64,000 nt of DNA, from NCBI GenBank assembly GCA_902781455.1, contig CACZJF010000012.1:1-64000 (forward strand), given 5' to 3'. Shown here one piece after another: positions 33,524-41,494 of the stretch. Source of the DNA: an uncultured Lachnospiraceae bacterium. Its GTDB lineage: Bacteria > Bacillota > Clostridia > Lachnospirales > Lachnospiraceae. The notes beneath the pieces are model-generated. The model saw nothing but the letters and a program-made list of their open reading frames with translations, searched no databases and had not been told where the DNA came from. The translations under genes were made by a program, and so were the position numbers. The first letter of the stretch is position 1. Each line of letters starts with the position of its first letter.

Positions 33524-36001
33524 ATGGCAAAGAAAAAAGTTGAATCGAAGTTTGATAAGGGGTACTTTCAGGAACAGGTAAAGAACAATGTGCGCAGCCT
33601 CTTCCGGAAGAAGCTGGAAGAAGCGAACATGCAGGAAGTCTTCCAGGCGGTTTCCTATGCAGTGAAGGACGTGATCATCGATGACTGGATGGCGACTACC
33701 CAGGAGATGCAGGAAGAAGATCCGAAGATTCTCTACTATATGTCCATGGAATTTCTGATGGGACGAGCCCTGGGCAACTCCCTGATCAACATGACAGCGT
33801 ACCAGAACGTGAAGGAAGCGCTGGAGGAGCTTGGACTGGACATGAACGCGGTGGAAGACGAGGAGAGAGATCCCGCGCTCGGAAACGGCGGCCTGGGAAG
33901 ACTGGCGGCCTGCTTCCTGGATTCTCTGGCAACGCTCGGCTATCCGGCATTCGGCTGCGGCATCCGCTACCGCTATGGCATGTTCAAGCAGAAGATCGAG
34001 AACGGCTGTCAGGTAGAGGTCGCGGACAACTGGCTCAAGAACGGATATCCGTTTGAGCTCAAGAGACCGGAATATGCAAGAGAGATCAAGTTCGGCGGAT
34101 ACGTCCGTGTAGAATACAATGAAAAGACCGGACGGAACAGCTTTATCCAGGAGAACTGCCAGACGGTCCGCGCGGTTCCATTCGATATCCCGGTTGTCGG
34201 CTACAATAACCATGTGGTCAATACGCTGAGGGTCTGGGACGCAGAGGCGATCAATGACTTCCAGCTGGATTCCTTTGACAAGGGCGATTATCAGAAGGCC
34301 GTGGAGCAGGAGAACCTCGCGAGGAACATCGTTGAGGTCCTGTATCCGAACGACAACCATTATGCCGGCAAAGAGCTGAGACTGAAGCAGCAGTACTTCT
34401 TCATCTCCGCGTCCGTGCAGGACGCCATCGCGCATTACAAGCAGCAGCATTCCGACATCCGGAAGTTCTATAAGAAGGCGACCTTCCAGATGAACGATAC
34501 GCATCCGACGGTTGCGGTCGCTGAGCTGATGAGAATCCTGGTTGACGAAGAAGGCCTGGAGTGGGACGAGGCATGGGAGGTCACAACGAAGACCGTTGCC
34601 TATACGAACCACACGATCATGGCAGAGGCGCTGGAGAAGTGGCCGATCGAGCTGTTCTCAAGGCTGCTGCCGCGTATCTATCAGATCGTGGAAGAGATCA
34701 ACCGCCGCTTCCTGCTGGAGATCCAGAAGAAGTATCCGGGCAATCAGGATAAGATTGCAAGCATGGCGATTATCTACAACGGACAGATCAAGATGGCGCA
34801 CCTGGCCATCGTTGCCGGATATTCCGTCAACGGCGTGGCACAGCTGCACACGGAGATCCTGAAAAGCCAGACGCTGAAGGACTTCTATGAGATGTATCCG
34901 TGGAAGTTCAACAACAAGACGAACGGCATCACACAGCGCCGGTTCCTCCTGCACGGCAATCAGCTTCTTGCGGGCTGGGTGACGGACCATATCGGAGATG
35001 AGTGGGTGACGGATCTTCCGCAGATCGCGAAGATGAAGGTCTTCGCGGATGACGAGAAGGCGCAGCAGGAGTTCATGAACATCAAGTATCAGAACAAACT
35101 GCGTCTGGCAGAGTATATCAAGGAGCACAACGGAATCGAGGTTGATCCGCGTTCGATCTTTGATGTACAGGTCAAGCGTCTGCATGAGTATAAGAGACAG
35201 CTGATGAACATCCTGCATGTCATGCATCTGTATGATGTGATCAAGGATCATCCGGAGATGCCGTTCTATCCCAGGACCTATATCTTCGGCGCGAAGGCGG
35301 CGGCGGGCTACCACAGGGCCAAGCTGACGATCAAGCTGATCAATAACGTGGCGGATGTTATCAACAACGACGCGTCAATCAACGGTAAGATCAAGATCGT
35401 CTTCATCGAGGACTACCGTGTGTCGAACGCGGAGTGGATCTTCGCGGCGGCGGATGTGTCAGAGCAGATCTCAACCGCGTCCAAGGAAGCGTCCGGAACC
35501 AGCAACATGAAGTTTATGCTGAACGGCGCGCCGACACTCGGCACCATGGACGGCGCGAACGTAGAGATCGTCGAGGAAGTGGGCGAAGAGAATGCATTTA
35601 TCTTCGGTCTTTCTTCCGAGGAGGTGATCCGCTTCGAGAACGAAGGCGGCTATGATCCGAATTATTACTTCAATACCGATCAGGACATCCGCCGTGTGCT
35701 GATGGAGCTGATCAACGGCAAGTATTCGAACGGCGACATGGAGCTGTTCCGTGAGATCTATGATTCTCTGCTGACGAACAAGTACGGCAGAGCGGATCAG
35801 TACTTTATCCTGGCTGACTTCAAGGCATATGACAAGGCAAGACTCGATATTGTCGAGGCATACCAGGATGAGAAGCGCTGGGCGAAGATGGCGATCCTGA
35901 ATATGGCGTCAGCGGGCAAGTTCTCCTCTGACAGAACGATTCAGGAATACGAGGACGATATCTGGCACCAGACACCGATTAAGGTGAAGCCGCTGAAGTA
36001 A
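33524..36001 (+). CDS. glgP: Glycogen/maltodextrin phosphorylase
   Basis: The 825-residue GT35 enzyme removes glucose units from alpha-1,4-glucans with phosphate to give glucose 1-phosphate. It has the full family layout: LGNGGLGRLAACFLDSLATLGYPAFGCGIRYRYG, TFQMNDTHP, VAYTNHTIMAEALEKW, RRFLLHGNQLL, DVQVKRLHEYKRQ and the PLP site with EASGTSNMKFMLNGA. Length is normal. It directly follows ileS, an unusual partner for a storage-glucan enzyme, and pgi elsewhere in the window could take its product onward after phosphoglucomutase. Confidence 0.95.
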   Translation: MAKKKVESKFDKGYFQEQVKNNVRSLFRKKLEEANMQEVFQAVSYAVKDVIIDDWMATTQEMQEEDPKILYYMSMEFLMGRALGNSLINMTAYQNVKEALEELGLDMNAVEDEERDPALGNGGLGRLAACFLDSLATLGYPAFGCGIRYRYGMFKQKIENGCQVEVADNWLKNGYPFELKRPEYAREIKFGGYVRVEYNEKTGRNSFIQENCQTVRAVPFDIPVVGYNNHVVNTLRVWDAEAINDFQLDSFDKGDYQKAVEQENLARNIVEVLYPNDNHYAGKELRLKQQYFFISASVQDAIAHYKQQHSDIRKFYKKATFQMNDTHPTVAVAELMRILVDEEGLEWDEAWEVTTKTVAYTNHTIMAEALEKWPIELFSRLLPRIYQIVEEINRRFLLEIQKKYPGNQDKIASMAIIYNGQIKMAHLAIVAGYSVNGVAQLHTEILKSQTLKDFYEMYPWKFNNKTNGITQRRFLLHGNQLLAGWVTDHIGDEWVTDLPQIAKMKVFADDEKAQQEFMNIKYQNKLRLAEYIKEHNGIEVDPRSIFDVQVKRLHEYKRQLMNILHVMHLYDVIKDHPEMPFYPRTYIFGAKAAAGYHRAKLTIKLINNVADVINNDASINGKIKIVFIEDYRVSNAEWIFAAADVSEQISTASKEASGTSNMKFMLNGAPTLGTMDGANVEIVEEVGEENAFIFGLSSEEVIRFENEGGYDPNYYFNTDQDIRRVLMELINGKYSNGDMELFREIYDSLLTNKYGRADQYFILADFKAYDKARLDIVEAYQDEKRWAKMAILNMASAGKFSSDRTIQEYEDDIWHQTPIKVKPLK

Positions 36002-36033
36002 TAGCGCTGCGCGAACAGAGAGACAGAAAGATT

Positions 36034-36093
36034 AAGACCAGGTGTCCGGGGATTTGTGAGAGATAAGATTCTCACCCCGGACACCTGGTCTTT
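36034..36093. terminator. Bidirectional terminator after glgP
   Basis: A stem of about 16 bp (AGACCAGGTGTCCGGGG with CCCCGGACACCTGGTCT) encloses ~23 bases and is followed by TTTG; the other strand has the same arms. It separates convergent glgP and the GH18-like gene. Confidence 0.75.
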
Positions 36094-36116
36094 GTATGCA
36101 GTGGAAGCCGGCCTGC

Positions 36117-38036
36117 TTACGCCGCGGCCTGCGGACCGTCTTCGGCTTCTGTGTCTGCCTCGGTTTGTGTGGCGGCTTCTGCGCTCCCGGCGGCGGCAGC
36201 CAGATCCTGCTCCTCAAGCGTTTTGATCCGCGCGGATGCTTCCTCTTCCGTAAGGGAGAGGGTCTGTGACAGGACATCCCAGACCGTATCGTCCTGGAAA
36301 CCAAGCGCCCAGATGGCGCAGCCGCCAAGGTCATTGGCGCTGACAAGCAGGGCTTTACGCTCCAGCGAGGCAGCATCTTCGATCCAGATCTCGCACAGGA
36401 CACCGTCATCGGTGTTCCATGCGATATAGTTCTGCGCAGTGACAGGATCCCATGTCGGGGTCAGGTTCCAGGATTCGAGCGTGGCACGGACGGCGTTCAT
36501 CGAGAGCTCTTCACTGTTGATGCAGGTGTTGCCCTCGGTATCCCGGGAGGTATACCAGATCCTTGTATAGAACGGGATGGCGCTGATCAGCTTGTCAGCC
36601 GGCACGCCCATCAGCAGAAGGTTGTTGATGGCGCCTTCTTCATACCCGAGAGACGCGACGGAGCCGGCGCTCTCTGACCCGACGTAGTGCTCGTCATATC
36701 CCATATTGATGAGATAGTCACTGACAGCGGCAATCTCAGGCCGGTTCAGATAGGCGTTGAAGTCGTACGGCGGATAGGTGTCCACACTGAGGACCAGGCC
36801 AAGCTTCCTGCACACGATGGAGATCTCTCTGACAAATTCGGTGTAGGTGAAGGCATCGCCCGGATCAATATGTTCGAAGTCGATGTTGATGCCGTCAAGG
36901 CCGAGTGTCGTCGCGTAGCCGGCCAGCTGGCTGATGCAGTTGCGCCTCGCCTGGGTGGAGGCGAGCATGACGGAGTTATCCATATCCGGGGAGAAGTCAT
37001 TGACCAGTCCCCAGACCTGCAGGCCCTGTCTGTGCGCTTCTTCCACATATGTTCTGGAGCCGAGCGATTCCACGTTTCCTTCATTGTCGGTCAGGGCAAA
37101 CCAGGTCGGGCTGATGACATTGATGCCGGACATGGAAGCGATATCGTCAGGAAAGGCTTTATTGTCCTGTGTGGTGGAAATCATATGCCAGATCAGGGAG
37201 ACTTTCCCGTCCATCGGGACGGACGGGTATTCCACCGGCGTGAATCCCTCATGCTCCAGACTGACCTGGGCAGGTTCTGTCATGCGGTTTGACTTGACCC
37301 AGCCGATGAAGCCGTTCTGCGTCAGGACTTTCAGCCAGTGGTCTTCCTGCTCCAGGACGATGACCTGATCTCCCTTGAGCAGGTCCGCTACAATCGGACT
37401 CTTGATTCCGCCTCTGTAACGCACCGCGGCTTCCTTGGATGCTTCGGCGGTCAGCATGTTCCCCCACTGGGTACGGATAAATACATGCTTTGTACTTTCT
37501 TCAAAGACATAATCGATGTCCGTATACTGCGCAAGGAAATCAAGGTTCAGGTACAGCGTGTCATCGCTGCCGCGCAGGGCGATGACATCATCATACTGCG
37601 CTTTAGAAGAAGAATCGTCCGGAAGGGCGCCGTCAATTACCGTATAAGAATCCGATCCGACGGGAATCTCAAAGGTCTGCAGGGCAGTCGTAAACAGAAT
37701 CTGCGCATTCTCCTCATCCCAGAAGAAGCGCTCGTTCAGGGAATCCCTGACAAGGCTGTGCGGAAGATAGACCGCGCCGCTGTCTGAGATCATCGCATAC
37801 TGGTCTGTCAGGATCTGATCCTGAAGCACAATGGCAGCTTCGTTCTCTTTCACGGGGCCAAAGTACTCCTCGTACGGCATACGCCTGCTGGTCGGCGTAA
37901 ACCGCAGAATCAGAAATACGGCGGCTGCAGTACCCAGGATGAAGAGAAGGATCAGCAAAAGGACCCTTGCGCGAAGCTGCTTCTTCCGCCGGGCAGTGCG
38001 TTCACTGCGTTTCGTGTCTCTGTCCATGTTGTCCAT
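36117..38036 (-). CDS. Membrane-anchored GH18-like glycosidase with SH3 domain
   Basis: The ~639-residue protein has a basic N-terminus and one membrane helix (VLLLILLFILGTAAAVFLILRF) and then ~160 residues like a copper-amine-oxidase N-terminal/stalk domain (LVRDSLNERFFWDEENAQILFTT). A bacterial SH3 domain follows (about 205-255; GDQVIVLEQEDHWLKVLTQNGFIGWVK). The GH18 barrel carries LDGINIDFEHID with the catalytic Glu near 388. It resembles spore-cortex or wall-lytic YaaH/YdhD-type enzymes. The C-terminus is Ala/Glu/Thr-rich. ATG 38036 follows GAGG; an ATG at 38051 is possible. Confidence 0.85.
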   Translation of the reverse strand: MDNMDRDTKRSERTARRKKQLRARVLLLILLFILGTAAAVFLILRFTPTSRRMPYEEYFGPVKENEAAIVLQDQILTDQYAMISDSGAVYLPHSLVRDSLNERFFWDEENAQILFTTALQTFEIPVGSDSYTVIDGALPDDSSSKAQYDDVIALRGSDDTLYLNLDFLAQYTDIDYVFEESTKHVFIRTQWGNMLTAEASKEAAVRYRGGIKSPIVADLLKGDQVIVLEQEDHWLKVLTQNGFIGWVKSNRMTEPAQVSLEHEGFTPVEYPSVPMDGKVSLIWHMISTTQDNKAFPDDIASMSGINVISPTWFALTDNEGNVESLGSRTYVEEAHRQGLQVWGLVNDFSPDMDNSVMLASTQARRNCISQLAGYATTLGLDGINIDFEHIDPGDAFTYTEFVREISIVCRKLGLVLSVDTYPPYDFNAYLNRPEIAAVSDYLINMGYDEHYVGSESAGSVASLGYEEGAINNLLLMGVPADKLISAIPFYTRIWYTSRDTEGNTCINSEELSMNAVRATLESWNLTPTWDPVTAQNYIAWNTDDGVLCEIWIEDAASLERKALLVSANDLGGCAIWALGFQDDTVWDVLSQTLSLTEEEASARIKTLEEQDLAAAAGSAEAATQTEADTEAEDGPQAAA

Positions 38037-38371
38037 GTGGTGATACCTCATCCAACGGGATCAACCGTTGATTAACCGACAAAAGTCTATTCCATATCAA
38101 AACAAGTATAACAACACAGGACAGCACGTTCGACACGAAAAATCTTAAAATATCTGTAATAAATGTTAACAATTATGATGGCAGGGTCAGAAGCCTGGCC
38201 GGATCAGACTCCCTGCCTTTTGTCTCTGTGCATGACGGGGCGGCCCTGCGCAGACGGAAAAGACGGAATCTGACCGGCCGTGTGCTTCCGGTCTGCTGCC
38301 CGGTGCGGACTTTCCGCCCGGTCCACCGGCAGCGACAGGGGAAAACGAACCCCGGGTCTTCCTCAGCAGCC
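38037..38371. other. Intergenic region upstream of the GH18-like gene
   Basis: AT-rich sequence next to the GH18-like gene probably holds its minus-strand promoter; a TATACT is present without a good -35 box. A hairpin with arms GGCAGGG (38180-38186) and CCCTGCC (38211-38217), followed by TTTTG, looks like a plus-strand terminator although no plus-strand gene precedes it. No gene was seen. Confidence 0.45.
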
Positions 38372-38680
38372 TCAGGAACAATGCAGTATGGCTACATTCG
38401 GATGGGCTTCCGGGCGCGGGCTGCCTCCGGCGGCCGCATCCAGGTCGACCCTGGTAAAATCAATCTTTGCGATCTTCTGGTTCTCCGGGCTGTCCGGAAT
38501 GAAATCCATCATATAACTGACGCCTTCCCGCAGACAGGTTGCTGCGATCTGGCCGGGCTCCGCCTCCTTTCCTTCCAGGCACAGGGAGATGCCTGCCCTG
38601 GCATATTCACGCAGAAGGTCATACACGCCTCTGCACTGTTGTCTGTGACTTCCGATCTGTTCGATCTTTTCATAACGCAT
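38372..38680 (-). CDS. Small hypothetical protein, 102 aa
   Basis: The 102-residue protein starts MRYEKIEQIGSHRQQCRGVYDLL, has two further Cys (SLCLEG, ATCLREG) and a middle part LREGVSYMMDFIPDSPENQKIAKIDFTRVDL. There is no signal peptide or membrane helix. I do not recognise the family; I have the impression of similar short proteins in other Lachnospiraceae. GGAGAGGGGG lies before ATG 38680 with a somewhat long spacing. It is preceded by a promoter-like TATAAT. Confidence 0.65.
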   Translation of the reverse strand: MRYEKIEQIGSHRQQCRGVYDLLREYARAGISLCLEGKEAEPGQIAATCLREGVSYMMDFIPDSPENQKIAKIDFTRVDLDAAAGGSPRPEAHPNVAILHCS

Positions 38681-38780
38681 TGTTTGAATCCCCCTCTCCA
38701 GGTAGATGGGCCTGACCAAGGTGCAAGTGTGTGTGATGTATCTTTCCACAGTCAAAGTCCGGGCAGCGGGTGACGATTTC

Positions 38781-38810
38781 ATTATAGGTGTCTGACAGAC
38801 AGGGTCCCAA
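38781..38810 (-). promoter_or_regulatory. Possible promoter of the 102-aa gene
   Basis: On the minus strand, TTGGGA (38810-38805) and TATAAT (38786-38781) with 18-base spacing, giving a leader of about 95 bases. Confidence 0.5.
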
Positions 38811-39130
38811 GAAGTACTTATGTGACGTAGACCTTTTCAGCAGCATGGCACGAAGCTGCAGGATAAGCCCGGCAGGATGACAGGAAGGGAACACAGATTT
38901 GTGAATCGCAGACGGGAGTGGTGGATAGAATCAGAAAAATGTTACGAAAACAGGGAACGAAAATGAGCGCTGTTCAGGCATAAGAGATGTTCCAGAGAAT
39001 ATGTGTAATGATGTGTGCTGCTGCGTATCAGATACAATAAGGCAAGTTGTCAGACGTTACAGGGAAACAAAGAACAGAGCCGCTGCCGGCCTGTGCGAAC
39101 GCCAGTCCGACGAGGAGCGGCCGCACGCAT
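38811..39130. other. Gene-free stretch
   Basis: About 320 bases with no supported gene on either strand and no strong repeat. Short AT-rich and purine-rich runs are present, but nothing I can assign. Confidence 0.5.
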
Positions 39131-39159
39131 AAAAAAACCCTGCCGCATCAGCGGCAGGG
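39131..39159 (-). terminator. Terminator of the ferredoxin gene
   Basis: On the minus strand, CCCTGCCGC-TGAT-GCGGCAGGG is followed by seven T residues, 29 bases after the ferredoxin stop. Confidence 0.9.
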
Positions 39160-39187
39160 ACGAATCCTCTATTCGATTCCGGTCCGA

Positions 39188-39358
39188 TTACGGAGCTTCG
39201 ATCGCGCCGGTCGGGCATGCGTCTGCGCAGGTTCCGCACTCGATGCAGGCATCCGCATCGATCTCATACTTGCCGTCGCCTTCAGCGATTGCCTCTACCG
39301 GGCACTCAGCAGCGCAGGTTCCACAAGCAATACATGCATCAGTAATCTTGTATGCCAT
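39188..39358 (-). CDS. 2[4Fe-4S] ferredoxin
   Basis: This 56-residue protein is the classical clostridial ferredoxin. Two cluster motifs are complete: CIACGTCAAECP and CIECGTCADACP, each CxxCxxCxxxCP. It starts MAYKITDACIACG and ends ACPTGAIEAP. It carries low-potential electrons for pyruvate:ferredoxin oxidoreductase, hydrogenase or Rnf. AAGGAGG stands before the ATG, and it is a single-gene transcript with its own terminator. Confidence 0.96.
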   Translation of the reverse strand: MAYKITDACIACGTCAAECPVEAIAEGDGKYEIDADACIECGTCADACPTGAIEAP

Positions 39359-39686
39359 TGATTGATACCTCCTTATTGAAATCCTGTATTAATATCTCGC
39401 TCCCCTGCATAAGGGGGTTCTGTAAACATGATAATATAAGACTTGCAGTAAGTACAACGAAATCTTAGTTAGTCATGTAGAACGAGGAGGGGCGGCGCAT
39501 TTTCCGGAAGGAAGGGGCTGCCTTCGCGGCGATTGGCAGAGAAAAATTAAATTGTGTATAATTTACCTTGCCATTCCGGAGACTGGGGGTTATAATCCCA
39601 GAAGAAAACAAGAACAGGCCGGTTTCGGGGCAGGCGGAGGAAGCGCCGCCGTAACTGCCGGGGCCGGTAAGAGCAGGAGGTTGATT
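39359..39686. other. Divergent intergenic region between ferredoxin and the DUF1858 gene
   Basis: It contains the plus-strand promoter listed separately and, on the minus strand, the AT-rich upstream region of the ferredoxin gene (TTGTAC and TATTAT are present but only 15 bases apart). No gene was seen. Confidence 0.5.
39533..39562 (+). promoter_or_regulatory. Promoter of the DUF1858 gene
   Basis: TTGGCA (39533-39538) and TATAAT (39557-39562) with 18-base spacing, giving a leader of about 115 bases. Confidence 0.75.
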
Positions 39687-39896
39687 ATGGTTAAGATTAC
39701 GAAAGATATGACGATCGGAGAGATCCTGAACGTGGATTATGATCTGGCAAGTGTGCTGATGGGCGGCGGAATGTACTGTGTCGGATGCCCGTCCTCTCAG
39801 GCAGAGACGCTGGAGGAAGCGGCGATGGTGCACGGAATTGACGCAGAGCTTTTGCTTGCGAGACTGAATACTTACCTGGAGAGCAAGGAAGCATAA
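39687..39896 (+). CDS. DUF1858 domain protein (redox-disulfide type, TIGR03980-like)
   Basis: The 69-residue protein shows the DUF1858 pattern: [22 protein letters not shown], then a CVGC pair in [20 protein letters not shown], and a C-terminal helix. Relatives are called hybrid-cluster-protein-associated redox disulfide domains; the two Cys probably form a reversible disulfide, but the partner is unknown. AGGAGG precedes ATG 39687. It lies between ferredoxin and holB, facing the latter. Confidence 0.9.
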   Translation: MVKITKDMTIGEILNVDYDLASVLMGGGMYCVGCPSSQAETLEEAAMVHGIDAELLLARLNTYLESKEA

Positions 39897-39921
39897 GCAT
39901 GCGGCTTTTTTCTGCCGCTCT

Positions 39922-40812
39922 TCACGCGGGGGAGGCGTTCTGAAACGCGAGGAGAAGAAGCTCCATCGTCAGATCGAACTTCACATTGGCCTTCAGCCGC
40001 CTGGCGGCATGCCGGATGCTGTCCAGCATGTACTGGATCTGTTCGAAGGACAGAGCCAGAGAGGCTTCGCGGATCGGCGCGATGTGCTCCGGAAAGAGCA
40101 GGCCGTCCGCATCCTGCGCGGACTTGTAGTAGAGAACATCTCTGTACCATGCGGTAAACAGAGCCAGAAGACTGTCCGACTGTGTTTTATAAGGCTCGAG
40201 TTCCTTGATGGCAGAGCGGATCTGTGACAGATTCCAGGAGGGGAGATCCAGCAGGATCTCCTCTCCTTTTTGATAAAGCAGAGGATCATATTCTGCCCGG
40301 CTGCCGGAAAGCTCCACTGTCTGGCAGCGGGAGCGGACGGTTTCGAGCATTGCGTCCGCGGACTGCGCAAGAAGAAGGATGACGGCATATGCCGGCGGCT
40401 CCTCCAGTGTTTTGAGCAGCGCGTTCTGCGCGTCCGGGCGCATGAGGTGGGCGTCCGGGACAATGTAAACCTTGTACTGTGAACTGAAGGGGCGGATACA
40501 GACATCCGAAATCATCGCACGGACTTCGTCAATGGAGAAGACTTTGGGCTTCTCATGAGGCCAGACAAGGATGTCCGGGTGATTGCCGTCAGATGCCTGA
40601 AGGCAGCTTTTGCAGTGCATGCAGGCTTCGGCGGTTCCCTCCGGCCTGTCTGTACACTGCAGGGCAGCGGCAAAAGCCTGCGCGAGACTGAGCAGGTCTG
40701 CGGCAGACTGCCCGGTGAACAGCCAGGCATGGCTGACCCGGTCTGCCAGGATGGCACGCTGCCAGACGGCGGACGCAGATTTTACGGTTTTTATCTGATC
40801 AAATGCTTCCAT
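39922..40812 (-). CDS. holB: DNA polymerase III delta' subunit
   Basis: The 296-residue protein is a clamp-loader delta'. It has HAWLFTGQ followed by a degenerate P-loop lacking the GK[ST], as is normal for delta', and a zinc site (CTDRPEGTAEACMHCKSC). It also has KVYIVPDAHLMRPDAQNALLKTLEEPP (SRC-type context) and VRSRCQTVEL. It helps load the beta clamp at replication forks. It is downstream of the guanylate-kinase-like gene on the same strand, with a GAA-loop hairpin in the ~70-base gap. The start at 40812 is the first ATG before EAFDQIK. Confidence 0.92.
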   Translation of the reverse strand: MEAFDQIKTVKSASAVWQRAILADRVSHAWLFTGQSAADLLSLAQAFAAALQCTDRPEGTAEACMHCKSCLQASDGNHPDILVWPHEKPKVFSIDEVRAMISDVCIRPFSSQYKVYIVPDAHLMRPDAQNALLKTLEEPPAYAVILLLAQSADAMLETVRSRCQTVELSGSRAEYDPLLYQKGEEILLDLPSWNLSQIRSAIKELEPYKTQSDSLLALFTAWYRDVLYYKSAQDADGLLFPEHIAPIREASLALSFEQIQYMLDSIRHAARRLKANVKFDLTMELLLLAFQNASPA

Positions 40813-40882
40813 AGCAACTCTCTTCTGGCCGGTAAGGCCCATGTGCCGGTGAAGCCGGCAAAGGCCTGATGCCGGTTCTGTG

Positions 40883-41494
40883 TCACAGTTGACTGCCGCC
40901 CTCGCGGACAGCGCGGATGTAGGACGCTACCTCCTGAAAACACTCCTCCCGGTCCGTCTCATTTTTAAACCGCCTCCTGATGCCGGCGGCATGGAGATTC
41001 TCCTCGGAAAAGTCTTTCTGGTCTGCCAGGAATCTGCGGCACATCTCCTCATAGCGATGGTTGCCCGGTTTGCGCTCTCGCTTCAGGGCGCGCGAAAGCC
41101 GCAGGCCGTCTTCCACCTCGATATAGACAGGAACGACGTACCCTTCCGGGTAATAATCCTTTATCTTCAGGAAGGATTCGAGCGTCCCGATGCCGATCCG
41201 GTCACAGGATGGGTGTGTCTCGTCATCAACCGTAAAATACGTCCAGGGTCCGTGCTCTGTCAGATAGGTGCGCTTTTCGATCACACGCCCCGCCTGCTCC
41301 AGGCGCCGGAGTCCTTCCTCGTCGGTAAAATGGTATTCCACACCTTCCAGCTCCTTCGCGCGGATCGGACGGGTGGTCCAGGGGATCAGCGCCTCCAGCG
41401 CAAGCGTGCTGTCCTGGAGCAGATACTCATATACGGCGTTCTTTCCGGACGCGCTTTTTCCCATCAGATAAAACAGATGATTCCTTTCGTTCAT
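40883..41494 (-). CDS. Guanylate kinase-like protein
   Basis: The 203-residue protein has a P-loop MGKSASGKN, PWTTRPIRAKELEGVEYHF (GMP-binding region of guanylate kinases) and a C-terminal lid with RALKRERKP. It is shorter in the core and more divergent than the housekeeping Gmk, so the exact substrate is unsure. It overlaps the decarboxylase gene by 4 bases (ATGA) and precedes holB, a frequent arrangement in this group as I recall. Confidence 0.85.
   Translation of the reverse strand: MNERNHLFYLMGKSASGKNAVYEYLLQDSTLALEALIPWTTRPIRAKELEGVEYHFTDEEGLRRLEQAGRVIEKRTYLTEHGPWTYFTVDDETHPSCDRIGIGTLESFLKIKDYYPEGYVVPVYIEVEDGLRLSRALKRERKPGNHRYEEMCRRFLADQKDFSEENLHAAGIRRRFKNETDREECFQEVASYIRAVREGGSQL

Noticed and set aside
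40883-41494. Housekeeping guanylate kinase gmk
   Set aside because: The sequence is divergent and sits beside the decarboxylase and holB; I left the symbol open because another gmk is likely elsewhere.
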